64,000 bases of DNA from Azospirillum fermentarium (GTDB lineage Bacteria; Pseudomonadota; Alphaproteobacteria; Azospirillales; Azospirillaceae). Location of the stretch: assembly GCF_025961205.1 (NCBI RefSeq), contig NZ_JAOQNH010000002.1, forward strand, positions 316,001 through 380,000, read 5' to 3'. Under the pieces are notes generated by a model. That model worked only from the letters and a program-made list of their open reading frames with translations, was not told the origin of the DNA and did no database searches. Position 1 is the first letter of the stretch; the number at the start of each line of letters is the position of its first letter. Positions 49,993-58,369 of the stretch are shown one piece after another. A program made the translations under genes and the position numbers.

Positions 49993-51426
49993 TCAGAATT
50001 GGAAATAGATGAAGGACCGGTTGCCGAAGCTGCCCACCAGCAGCAGCAGCACGATCAGCGACGAACAGGCGAACGACCGCACCACCACCGGAGCGCCGGC
50101 ATAGCGCCGGGTCATGCCCCCTTCGATCAGGGCGTCGATGGAGAACACCACCAGGGCGGCGATGGCGACCCGCAGCAGCGCCGTGGTCTGCTGCATCCCG
50201 TGGGGCAGGGAAAAATCGCCCTGCGCGATGATGCCCAGGATCGTGGTCACCGTGTCCATGCCGTCGGCGCGGAAGGGCAGCCACGTCAGGGTGATACCCA
50301 TGAACACCCCGGCGATCACCAGCGGCCGCAGCGCCCGCCGGCCCCAGGCGGGCAGGCCGAGGCCCAGGAACCGCACCGCCCGCCGTCCGGCATCCTCGGC
50401 CAGCACCAGACCGGCGTGCATGGCCCCCCACAGCACGAAGGTCCAGTTCGCCCCGTGCCACAGCCCCGACACCAGCATGGTGAAGACGACGTTGCGCACC
50501 CGCAGGGCATAGGTACGGTTGCCCCCCAGCGGGATGTAAAGGTAGTCCCGGAACCACGACGACAGGGAGATGTGCCAGCGCCGCCAGAAATCCCCGAATC
50601 CGGTGGCGAAATAGGGCCGGGCGAAATTGGGGCACAGACGGTAGCCATAGACCTGCGCCAGCCCGATGGCGATCAGCGAATAACCCGCGAAATCACCGTA
50701 GATCTGCAGGCTGAAGCACACCATGCCGATGATGTGGTTCAGCGCGTTGTAGAATTCCGGCTGGGCGAAGCGGGCGTCCACCACCGCGGCGGCGTTGTCG
50801 GCCAGCACCAGCTTGAGGAAATAGCCCCAGACGATCTTTTCCAATCCGTTGAAGCGGAAGGCGAAATCCACCTTCTCCGGCGGCTGGGCGATCTGGGGCA
50901 GCAGGTCGCGGGCGCGCACGATGGGGCCGGCGACCAGTTGGGGAAAGAAGGCGACGAAGGTGGCATAGTTGACCAGCGACCGCTCCGCCTTCAATTCACC
51001 CTTGTAGACGTCCAGCGTGTAGCTGAGATTCTGGAAGGTGTAGAAGGAGATGCCCACCGGCAGGATGATCGACAGGGCGGTGTGGCCCGCGTCGATGCCC
51101 AGGCTGGCCAGAGCCGTCTGGGCGCTGTCGATGAAGAAGTTGAAGTATTTGAAGAAGAACAGGATGGCGAGGTTGCTGCCGACGCTGAGGTACAGGTAGT
51201 GACGCGCTTCGTCCCGGCTGCGCGCGTCGGCCACCCGCAGCCCGGCCCAGAAGTCGATGACGGTGGTCAGCGCCAGCAACGCGCAGAAGCGGTAATCCCA
51301 CCAGCCATAAAAGATATAGCTGCTGACCAGAAGCATCGGTGTAAACGCCCGTGTTCGCGCAAGCGCCAGGAACAGGGCGGTAAAGACCGTGATGAAAAGC
51401 AGAAATGAAAGACTGGAAAAGTTCAT
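49993..51426 (-). CDS. MBOAT-family membrane O-acyltransferase (AlgI/DltB-like)
   Basis: A polytopic inner-membrane protein of 477 aa that passes acyl groups across the membrane for O-acetylation of a polysaccharide. The opening MNFSSLSFLLFITVFTALF is typical. FPQLVAGPIVRARDLLPQ, GFGDFWRRWHISLSSWFRDY and catalytic-type His324 in SGLWHGANWTFVLWG are the MBOAT hallmarks. The SGNH partner follows on the same strand. No alginate or cellulose synthesis gene is near, so the polymer acylated is not known. The start ATG at 51426 is chosen because the upstream frame reads through structured intergenic DNA. Confidence 0.92.
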   Translation of the reverse strand: MNFSSLSFLLFITVFTALFLALARTRAFTPMLLVSSYIFYGWWDYRFCALLALTTVIDFWAGLRVADARSRDEARHYLYLSVGSNLAILFFFKYFNFFIDSAQTALASLGIDAGHTALSIILPVGISFYTFQNLSYTLDVYKGELKAERSLVNYATFVAFFPQLVAGPIVRARDLLPQIAQPPEKVDFAFRFNGLEKIVWGYFLKLVLADNAAAVVDARFAQPEFYNALNHIIGMVCFSLQIYGDFAGYSLIAIGLAQVYGYRLCPNFARPYFATGFGDFWRRWHISLSSWFRDYLYIPLGGNRTYALRVRNVVFTMLVSGLWHGANWTFVLWGAMHAGLVLAEDAGRRAVRFLGLGLPAWGRRALRPLVIAGVFMGITLTWLPFRADGMDTVTTILGIIAQGDFSLPHGMQQTTALLRVAIAALVVFSIDALIEGGMTRRYAGAPVVVRSFACSSLIVLLLLVGSFGNRSFIYFQF

Positions 51427-51436
51427 GGCCGCGCAC

Positions 51437-51600
51437 CGCATTGGTTGCCCCGCAACAAGGTGGCACAAGGCCTCCAACCTTTCCCGGCAGCAAAGGGGGG
51501 CCATAAGCGGGGCAAGCTGGCGTATCCGTTGGGGGTGCGGCCCCGGCCTTTCGTTCGGGGAACGCCAGTTTGGGGGTGCAAACCCCGGCACAAGGCGCTA
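51437..51600. other. Structured intergenic region upstream of prfB
   Basis: The DNA contains several inverted repeats: TTGCCCCGC with GCGGGGCAA, CTGGCGT with ACGCCAG about 45 bp apart, and GTTTG with CAAAC. Open frames here are biased by these repeats and are not credible genes. It could be a dispersed genome repeat or a folded prfB leader. Confidence 0.45.
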
Positions 51601-51649
51601 CATAACTCCCCGCTTTCGTATTCACTCTGGCTGACGAGGAGGCTCGCCC

Positions 51650-52775
51650 ATGCGCGCCGAGATCGAAGCGGCCGCTGGCGAGATCCGTGACTCGCTGGCG
51701 CTGCTGAGGAGGCATCTTTGACTGGGACAACGCACTGCGCCGTCTCGACGAACTGAATGCCCTGTCCGAAGACCCCAAGCTGTGGGACGACCCCGACCGC
51801 GCGCAGAAGATCATGCGCGAGCGCACCCAGCTTGAAACCTCGGTCAACGGTTACCGCGCGCTGGAACGGGATCTCTCCGATTCCCTGGAACTGATCGAAA
51901 TGGGCGAGGCGGAAGAGGACGCGACCGTCGTCGCCGACGCCGAAACCCAGCTCTATGCCCTGCGCGACCGCGCGGGCAAGCTGCAGATCGAAAGCCTGCT
52001 GTCGGGCGAAGCCGACGCCAACGACTGCTTCGTCGAAGTCAACGCCGGTGCCGGCGGGACCGAGGCGCAGGACTGGGCGCTGATGCTGCTGCGCATGTAC
52101 CTGCGCTGGGCCGAACAGCACGGCTACAAGACCGAATGGCTGGAAGAAAGCCCCGGCGAAGAAGCGGGCATCAAATCCGCCACCGTCCAAATCAAGGGCC
52201 ACAACGCCTATGGCTGGATGAAGACGGAGGCCGGGGTCCACCGGCTGGTGCGCATCAGCCCGTTCGACAGCCAGGCCCGGCGCCAGACCAGCTTTGCCGC
52301 CGTGTCCATCAGCCCGGTGATCGACGACAAGATCAACATCGAGATCAACGAAAAGGACTGCCGCATCGACACCTACCGCGCGTCGGGTGCCGGCGGCCAG
52401 CACATCAACAAGACGGACTCCGCGGTTCGAATCACCCACCTGCCCACCAACATCGCGGTGAGCTGTCAGCAGGAACGTTCCCAGCACAAGAACCGCGCCA
52501 AGGCGTGGGACATGCTGCGCGCGCGCCTGTACGAACGGGAACTGAAGATCCGCGAAGACGCCGCCGCGGCGCTGGAAGCCCAGAAGACCGACATCGGCTG
52601 GGGCCACCAGATCCGCAGCTATGTGCTGCATCCCTATCAGATGGTCAAGGATCTGCGCACGTCGGTGGAAACCTCCAACTCCCAAGGGGTGTTGGACGGC
52701 GATATCGACCGTTTCCTGGAAGCCGCCCTGGCCGCCCGGATCAAGGGGCAGAGCGACGAACAGGACGGCGCGTAA
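51650..52775 (+). CDS. prfB: Peptide chain release factor 2, with programmed +1 frameshift
   Basis: Recognises UGA and UAA stop codons and triggers peptide release. The gene is read as 23 codons ([19 protein letters not shown]...), then a UGA at 51719-51721, then +1 into the main frame from 51720 ([12 protein letters not shown]...), giving about 374 aa. Stop-codon recognition motif SPF is at residues 203-205 and catalytic GGQ at 248-250 ([15 protein letters not shown]). GAGGAGG precedes the ATG. The first ATG of the downstream frame (51813) would drop the N-terminal domain and is not the start. Confidence 0.95.
51707..51722 (+). promoter_or_regulatory. prfB: prfB autoregulatory frameshift site
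   Basis: AGG-AGG-CAT-CTT-TGA-C: an internal Shine-Dalgarno (51707-51712) spaced 3 nt before the slippery CTT, followed by in-frame UGA and C, as in the E. coli site. Low RF2 slows termination at the UGA and favours the shift. Confidence 0.93.
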
Positions 52776-52794
52776 CGCCGGGGGAGTGCGTTTT

Positions 52795-52849
52795 GCGAAG
52801 GGGATCCTTCCCCTTCGCGCTTCCCCGCCAAGGGCCGGGAGGCCCTTGG
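52795..52849 (+). terminator. Two hairpins after prfB
   Basis: A 10-bp stem (GCGAAGGGGA / TCCCCTTCGC, 52795-52818) is followed by a 9-bp stem (CCAAGGGCC / GGCCCTTGG, 52828-52849) with a GGGA loop. Neither has a U-tract. They may be a dispersed palindromic repeat or a Rho-assisted terminator. Confidence 0.5.
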
Positions 52850-52873
52850 AACCCAACTTCAAGGAGGGTTTCT

Positions 52874-53176
52874 ATGGGGCGTGTTCTGCTTTTTGTGGGG
52901 GCGGTCCTTCTGGTGTCCATGCAGGGTGCCGCGGCGCGGTGCGTGGAAGAGGACGCCATGGGCTCCGACACCCTGCGCGGCTATGTGGAAGGCATCCAGA
53001 CCGCGCTCGCCGACCATGGCTTCAAGCCCGGCCCGGCGGACGGCAAGACCGGGCCGCGCACCCGTTCCGCCATCAAGGCGTACCAGAAAAAGGCCAGGCT
53101 GGCCGTCGATGGCTGCGTCAGCCAGGCGCTGATCGACCATCTGAACTTCGCCGAGCCGAAGGTCTACGCCCGCTGA
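52874..53176 (+). CDS. Small secreted peptidoglycan-binding protein
   Basis: A 100-residue protein with a signal peptide (VLLFVGAVLLVSMQGAAA) and one PG_binding_1-type repeat: LRGYVEGIQTALADHGFKPG, then ADGKTGPRTRSAIKAYQK. Two cysteines (RCVEE near the mature N-terminus, DGCVS near the end) could form a disulfide. AAGGAGGG lies upstream. No catalytic domain is attached, so it may simply bind cell wall. It is convergent with the next gene. Confidence 0.85.
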   Translation: MGRVLLFVGAVLLVSMQGAAARCVEEDAMGSDTLRGYVEGIQTALADHGFKPGPADGKTGPRTRSAIKAYQKKARLAVDGCVSQALIDHLNFAEPKVYAR

Positions 53177-53179
53177 GCC

Positions 53180-54541
53180 TTAGACGCTTCCCGGCCGGTG
53201 TTTCGGGCGGGCGCGCATCAGCAGATCCTTTTCCGTGCAGCGGACCATGTGCTGGGGGTAGGGGTCGTCCGAGCCGATGATCGGCCCGGACAGGTACTTG
53301 AATCCCGCCTTCACCGCCAGATCCATGGTCCGTCTGTCACGCACGCCGTCCACGTGCGCGCTGAGCCCCACCTTGTGGCAGGCGGCGCTGAAATGCTCCA
53401 ACTCCAGGGCGGCCTTGGTCCCCTCGGCATAGGGGCTGAGTTCGATGCCGGCGGCCTTGATCCCGCACTGGGCATAGGTGGCCAGATCGGCGCCGTCCTC
53501 CTCCGTGCGCGCGGTGACGGAGCGGCCCACCGCGTGCAGGGCGGTGACGATTTCGTTCAGCCGGCCCATGGGGATGCCCCGCGGCAACCCCACCAGCCCG
53601 AAGCTGACGAACGGTGCCAGATATTTCGAAATCATCCGGCAGGTGGTCAGATAATCCCGCCGCCGCTTGGTGTTGGCCATGGTCTCGAAATGGACCGGCA
53701 GAACCAGGATATAGCGGAACCTGTTCTGGAACAGTTCGGTCAGGGTCGCCACAGCCTCCAGCAACGTGTGGCGGTCCAGATCCAGAATGGCGTTCACATC
53801 CTCCCGATCGTCCAGCACCGCATAGCCGATCAGGGGCGCGAAGCCCGTACGGGTCAGCCGGGGCTGGCAGGCATAGGTGGACGTCACATGGGCCATGGCG
53901 TCCCAGATGGGATGGTGGACGAAATCCAGCACGCCGGGATCGGGCGCCGGCACCATGACGCCGGCATCACCACCCGCGCCGTCGCCGAAAACGCCGTCGC
54001 GTGCGTCATGGCCGCCGGCCTTGGCGGCCAGGCCGTCCAGCAGGCTGCCCAGCGCATGGGATTCCAGCAGCATCTGGCCGTTCATGTCCACGACCACCGT
54101 CTGGACCGTGATGTCGTGGGTATCCTGGTGGCCCAGCAGCAGTTCCATCAACTGGGTCTTGATCCGGCCACAGGTGATCTGCGCCTTGCTCTTGTCCTTG
54201 GATGCGAAGACGACCAGATAGGTTTCGCCGCCGTAGCGGATCCAGGCATCGGCGGGGGACAGGTTCTTTTGCAAGATCCGTTCGGTGACGTCGTGGACCC
54301 TCTGTTCGATTATGTCCCACTTGCGCCCGGCCCGTTCGCGGATTTCTTCCAACCCCAGCAGATGGACACAGCCGGCGGGGACGGTGGAATGGGTGGTCAG
54401 GATCTGCCGCGCCTTTCGGCGGAAATCATCGTTGATGAGGAACGAAGCCGGCAGGTTGGTGTCGGTCGCCATCGTGCGGTGAGCCTCGCGTGCGGGTGTG
54501 GCGTCAGGCATGGCGCAAGCCCGTAAGGGGATTTTGTCCAT
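53180..54541 (-). CDS. Protein with degenerate GGDEF-like and EAL-like regions
   Basis: A 453-residue cytoplasmic protein. Residues about 65-130 resemble a shortened GGDEF domain, but the active-site loop reads RYGGETYLVVF in place of GGDEF. The C-terminal 220 residues resemble an EAL-type barrel (FAPLIGYAVLDD, KAGFKYLSGPIIGS near the end) without the EAL residues. It is therefore probably not a cyclic-di-GMP enzyme; a regulatory or binding role is possible. The assignment rests on pattern only. The ATG at 54541 follows GGGAGGCCGATC, a strong ribosome site. No partner gene is evident. Confidence 0.7.
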   Translation of the reverse strand: MDKIPLRACAMPDATPAREAHRTMATDTNLPASFLINDDFRRKARQILTTHSTVPAGCVHLLGLEEIRERAGRKWDIIEQRVHDVTERILQKNLSPADAWIRYGGETYLVVFASKDKSKAQITCGRIKTQLMELLLGHQDTHDITVQTVVVDMNGQMLLESHALGSLLDGLAAKAGGHDARDGVFGDGAGGDAGVMVPAPDPGVLDFVHHPIWDAMAHVTSTYACQPRLTRTGFAPLIGYAVLDDREDVNAILDLDRHTLLEAVATLTELFQNRFRYILVLPVHFETMANTKRRRDYLTTCRMISKYLAPFVSFGLVGLPRGIPMGRLNEIVTALHAVGRSVTARTEEDGADLATYAQCGIKAAGIELSPYAEGTKAALELEHFSAACHKVGLSAHVDGVRDRRTMDLAVKAGFKYLSGPIIGSDDPYPQHMVRCTEKDLLMRARPKHRPGSV

Positions 54542-54827
54542 GATCGGCCTCCCTTTCCGTGGGATCTGCTTTTTCTCAATATAGGTTGACGACGGTTATT
54601 CAACCGTAAACGAGGGCTGAAACTGTCCCGGTTTCCGTGCTTGAAAGAGGAGCTAGGGCCATCGGCAAGAATGCATAGAACGATTATCCAGGAAATGAGG
54701 GAGAGGGAAATCTTTCCGTAATAAGGTTCATTCGGCCCGATAACCCTACACGTACAGGGGAATTTGGGCGGAATTGCTTGATTTCACCCTCTGTGTTCAT
54801 TTGTTTCGGGTTCTGTTTTCTTAAAGA

Positions 54828-56015
54828 TCACAGCAGCGCCCGCATGGCCCGATCCAGCCCCTGGATGGTCAGGGGGAACATCCGGTCCTCCATGATCTTC
54901 TTCATCAGCCGGGTGGATTCCGTGTAGCCCCAGCGGTCTTCGGGCACCGGGTTCAGCCACACCGCCCGGCGGTAGACCGACAGTACCCGCTGCATCCACA
55001 CCCGCCCCGCTTCCTCGTTCCAGTGCTCCACGCTGCCGCCGTCGTAGAGGATCTCATAGGGGCTCATGGCGGCGTCGCCGACGAACACCAGCTTGTAATC
55101 GGCGGGATAGGTGTGGAGCATGTCCCAGGTGGGCATCCGCTCGTCGAAGCGGCGGGCGTTGTCGCGCCACACGCTCTCATAGATGCAGTTGTGGAAGTAG
55201 AAGGTTTCCAGGTGCTTGAACTCCGTCCGCACGGCGGAGAACAGCTCCTCGCACAGGCGGATGTGGTCGTCCATGGACCCGCCGATGTCCAAAAGCAGCA
55301 GCAGTTTGACGGCGTTGTGCCGCTCCGGCACCATCTTCAGGTCCAGATAGCCGGCGTTGCCGGCGGTGGCGCGGATGGTGCCCGGCAGGTCCAGTTCGCT
55401 GGCGGCCCCGGTGCGGGCGAAGCGGCGCAGGCGGCGCAGCGCCACCTTGATGTTGCGGGTGCCCAGCTCCACCGTGTCGTCGAGATTGCGGAATTCGCGG
55501 CGGTCCCACACCTTCACCGCCCGGCGGTGGCGCGATTCGCTCTGGCCGATGCGCACGCCCTCGGGGTTGTAGCCCCAGGCGCCGAAGGGGGAGGTGCCGG
55601 CGGTGCCGATCCATTTCGACCCGCCCTGGTGCCGGCCCTGCTGCTCCTTCAGGCGCTGGGCCAGGGTTTCCATCAGCGTCTCCCAGCCGCCCAGCGACTG
55701 GATCTGGGCTTTTTCCTCGTCGGTCAGGAAACGTTCGGCCAGTTTGCGCAGCCATTCCTCGGGCAGGTCGGCCACCGGCACCGCCTCCCCCGCCGCCGGG
55801 GTTTCGCCGATGCCCTTGAACACCTGGGCGAACACCCGGTCGAAGCGGTCCAGGTTGCGTTCGTCCTTCACCAGACACGACCGGCTCAGGTAATAGAAAT
55901 CTTCCACGCTGTGGCCGGCGACGTGGCGTTTCATCGCCTCCATCAGCGTGAGATACTCCTTGAGCGACACCGGCACGCCGACGCGGCGCAGTTCGAAGAA
56001 AAAGCTGGTGAACAT
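54828..56015 (-). CDS. CoxE-like VWA-domain protein
   Basis: A 395-residue protein with a helical N-terminal region (MFTSFFFELRRVGVPVSLKEY) and a C-terminal von Willebrand A domain with a metal-ion site (LLLLLDIGGSMDDHIRL, DxGxS). CoxE-type proteins work with a MoxR AAA+ ATPase as chaperones for metallo-enzymes; that ATPase is not adjacent here. FFFELRRVGVPVSLKEYLTL is a well-conserved opening of this family in proteobacteria. It is divergent from the HD-domain gene, with start codons 60 bp apart. Confidence 0.88.
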   Translation of the reverse strand: MFTSFFFELRRVGVPVSLKEYLTLMEAMKRHVAGHSVEDFYYLSRSCLVKDERNLDRFDRVFAQVFKGIGETPAAGEAVPVADLPEEWLRKLAERFLTDEEKAQIQSLGGWETLMETLAQRLKEQQGRHQGGSKWIGTAGTSPFGAWGYNPEGVRIGQSESRHRRAVKVWDRREFRNLDDTVELGTRNIKVALRRLRRFARTGAASELDLPGTIRATAGNAGYLDLKMVPERHNAVKLLLLLDIGGSMDDHIRLCEELFSAVRTEFKHLETFYFHNCIYESVWRDNARRFDERMPTWDMLHTYPADYKLVFVGDAAMSPYEILYDGGSVEHWNEEAGRVWMQRVLSVYRRAVWLNPVPEDRWGYTESTRLMKKIMEDRMFPLTIQGLDRAMRALL

Positions 56016-56073
56016 GGGCACTCCGGTCCCGTGTCTGGTGTGGCCGAACAACGACTGGTCAGGAGATGATACC

Positions 56074-56634
56074 GTGATTTCGCCGTCGCAGCCCCCGCTT
56101 TTGGCGTTCACCCGCGCGCTGGAATTCGCCGCCCACAAGCACACCGACCAGCGGCGCAAGGGGCTGCGCGCCGAACCCTACATCAACCATCTGGCGGAGG
56201 TCGCCCATCTGGTGGCCGAGGCCACGGGGGGCGAGGATGTGGAGGCGGTGATCGCCGGCCTGCTGCACGATACCATGGAAGACACCGACACCAGCCGCGA
56301 GGAACTGGAAAAGATGTTCGGTCCCACCATCGCCGCCATCGTGTCGGAGGTGACCGACGACAAGCGTCTGACCCGTGCCGAGCGCAAGCAGCGCCAGATC
56401 GACACCGCGCCGGCCGCTTCGCCCAAGGCCAAGCTGGTCAAGATCGCCGACAAAATCAGCAACCTGCGCTCCATGAAGGTGTCGCCGCCGGCCAACTGGT
56501 CGCTGTCCCGCCGCCGGGAATACTTCACCTGGGCCGCCGCGGTGGTGGAGGGGCTGCGCGGCACCAACGCCACCCTGGAACGGCTGTTCGACGAGGCCTA
56601 TCACACCGGGCTGGCCTCGCTGGAAGAAGAATAA
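56074..56634 (+). CDS. MESH1-like HD-domain hydrolase
   Basis: A 186-residue single-domain protein of the SpoT-hydrolase/MESH1 type. The metal-binding HD residues are in FAAHKHTDQRRKG, YINHLAEVAHLV and AGLLHDTMEDTDT. The distinctive strings VTDDKRLTRAERKQRQI and AKLVKIADKISNLR match the metazoan MESH1 and small bacterial alarmone hydrolases. The likely substrates are (p)ppGpp or, as reported for human MESH1, NADPH. There is no synthetase or TGS/ACT domain. The start is a GTG at 56074 behind AGGAGA; no ATG is available in frame. Confidence 0.85.
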   Translation: MISPSQPPLLAFTRALEFAAHKHTDQRRKGLRAEPYINHLAEVAHLVAEATGGEDVEAVIAGLLHDTMEDTDTSREELEKMFGPTIAAIVSEVTDDKRLTRAERKQRQIDTAPAASPKAKLVKIADKISNLRSMKVSPPANWSLSRRREYFTWAAAVVEGLRGTNATLERLFDEAYHTGLASLEEE

Positions 56635-56784
56635 GCGTTCCTGCGGCATCGTGTCGTGCGGGGGGATTGACGGCCCGCAATGTGACTTGGTTACAGACCG
56701 CCTAGGATAAGGGTCATAGGATTTTTCCATCGTCCCGGAGCGGGTCCGGCCCCGCCGGCCCCGCCGATGGTGTGAGGCGCATCC

Positions 56785-58287
56785 ATGACCCTCCTCAACC
56801 CCTTCGCTCCCAAGGCCGACGCCGCCGGCGCCAGCGATTCCCGTCATGAGCATCATGAGGAGGAGCCGCGGCGCCATCTGTTCGTCAACCGGCCCAAGGT
56901 CTATCCCGCCGATGTCCATGGACCCTTCCGCCGGCTGAAATGGCTGGTGGTGGGGCTTCTGCTGGCCGTCTATTACGTCACCCCCTGGCTGCGGTGGGAG
57001 CGCGGCCCCGGCATCCCCGACCAGGCGGTGCTGGTGGATATGGTCGGGCGGCGGGCCTATTTCTTCTTCATCGAGATCTGGCCGCAGGAGGTCTATTACC
57101 TGACCGGCCTGCTGATCATCGGGGCGTTCGCCATCTTCGCCGCCTCCACCATGGTGGCGCGGCTGTGGTGCGGCTACACCTGCCCGCAGACGGTGTGGAG
57201 CGACCTGTTCATGTGGGTCGAGCGCAAGATCGAGGGCGGGCGCACCGACCGCATCCGGCTGGACAAGGCGCCGCTCAGCACCGCCAAGATCCTGAAGAAG
57301 ACCGCCAAGCACGGCGCCTGGATCGTCATCTCGCTCCTGACCGGCGGGGCGTGGATCTTCTATTTCAACGATGCGCCCACCCTGCTGCGCCAGATGGCCC
57401 AGGGGGAGGTGTCGTCGGGCGTGCTGCTGTTCACCGGCCTGTTCGCCTTCACCACGTATTTCTTTGCCGGCTGGGCGCGGGAACAGATCTGCATCTACGT
57501 CTGCCCCTGGCGCAGCTACCAATCGGCGATGATGGACGAGGACACCTTCGTCGTCACCTACCAGGACTGGCGCGGCGAGAACCGCCACCCGGTGCGCAAA
57601 TCCCAAAGCTGGGAGGAGCGGGCGGCGGAGGGCTGGGGCGACTGCGTGGATTGCAAGCTGTGCGTCCACGTCTGCCCCACCGGCACCGACATCCGCAAGG
57701 GCCAGCAGATTTCCTGCATCGGCTGCGGCCTGTGCGTGGATGCCTGCAACAGCGTGATGGAACAGATGGGCCGCCCCGGCAACCTGATCCTGTACGACAG
57801 CCAGTCGAACCAGATCGCCAAGACCGAGGGCAAGCCGGCCACCGTGCGGCTGATCCGCCCGCGCACCATCGTCTATGGCCTCATCATGCTCACGGTCTCG
57901 TGCGTGATGGCGGCGGCCCTGCTGTTGCGCCCGTCGGTGGAGGTGTCGGTGTTGCGCGACCGGGCACCGCTGTTCGTCACCCTGTCCACCGGCGACATCC
58001 AGAACGCCTACACGATCAAGATCCTGAACAAGACCCACACGGCCCGCGACTATGCCGTCGGCCTCAGCGGTCTGCCCGCCGCCCGCCTGTCCCTGGCCGG
58101 GGAGGGCGGGGAGGTGGCTGCCGCCCTGAACCTGTCGGCGGCGCCGGATTCGGTGGCCACATACCGTATCCTGGTCCGCACGCCTGCGGGATCGGTGGCG
58201 TCCGGGTCCAGCGACGTGTCGGTGGTGGTGACCGACAAGGCCAGCGGCGAGGCCGCCCGCCATGGCACGGTCTTCATGGCCCCGTAA
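56785..58287 (+). CDS. ccoG: Cytochrome c oxidase accessory protein CcoG (RdxA/FixG)
   Basis: A 500-residue membrane ferredoxin required for cbb3 oxidase assembly, where it reduces copper. A cytoplasmic N-terminus, five TM helices and WCGYTCPQTVWSDLF, which holds the conserved CxxxCP motif, precede EQICIYVCPWRSYQSAMMD. Two [4Fe-4S] clusters follow: CVDCKLCVHVCPTG and CIGCGLCVDACNSV. The C-terminal part is a periplasmic immunoglobulin-like domain (VSVLRDRAPLFVTLSTGDIQNAY...). The ccoNOQP and ccoHIS genes are not in the window. The leader contains TTGACGGCCCGCAA, a weak FNR-like sequence. Confidence 0.96.
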   Translation: MTLLNPFAPKADAAGASDSRHEHHEEEPRRHLFVNRPKVYPADVHGPFRRLKWLVVGLLLAVYYVTPWLRWERGPGIPDQAVLVDMVGRRAYFFFIEIWPQEVYYLTGLLIIGAFAIFAASTMVARLWCGYTCPQTVWSDLFMWVERKIEGGRTDRIRLDKAPLSTAKILKKTAKHGAWIVISLLTGGAWIFYFNDAPTLLRQMAQGEVSSGVLLFTGLFAFTTYFFAGWAREQICIYVCPWRSYQSAMMDEDTFVVTYQDWRGENRHPVRKSQSWEERAAEGWGDCVDCKLCVHVCPTGTDIRKGQQISCIGCGLCVDACNSVMEQMGRPGNLILYDSQSNQIAKTEGKPATVRLIRPRTIVYGLIMLTVSCVMAAALLLRPSVEVSVLRDRAPLFVTLSTGDIQNAYTIKILNKTHTARDYAVGLSGLPAARLSLAGEGGEVAAALNLSAAPDSVATYRILVRTPAGSVASGSSDVSVVVTDKASGEAARHGTVFMAP

Positions 58288-58309
58288 CGGTGTGTTGAGC
58301 GCTTGCGGC

Positions 58310-58369
58310 GGTGCGCTGCCTCCCCCATTGTCCCCCCGATCGGGTGACAGGAAAGGGAGGCAGCGCACC
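58310..58369 (+). promoter_or_regulatory. RBS-sequestering hairpin upstream of the class IV aminotransferase
   Basis: GGTGCGCTGCCTCCC (58310-58324) is the perfect 15-base reverse complement of GGGAGGCAGCGCACC (58355-58369). The second arm contains the gene's Shine-Dalgarno (GGGAGG) and ends at the base before the ATG. The 30-nt loop holds an inner palindrome CCCGATCGGG. Translation should be blocked unless the stem opens. Confidence 0.8.

Noticed and set aside
51445..51690. 81-aa ORF upstream of prfB
   Set aside because: It runs through the inverted-repeat region, has low-complexity composition and overlaps the prfB start in another frame.
56672..56686. FNR-like box TTGAC-GGCC-CGCAA before ccoG
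   Set aside because: Only about seven of ten consensus bases match and symmetry is poor; it is mentioned under ccoG but is not called.
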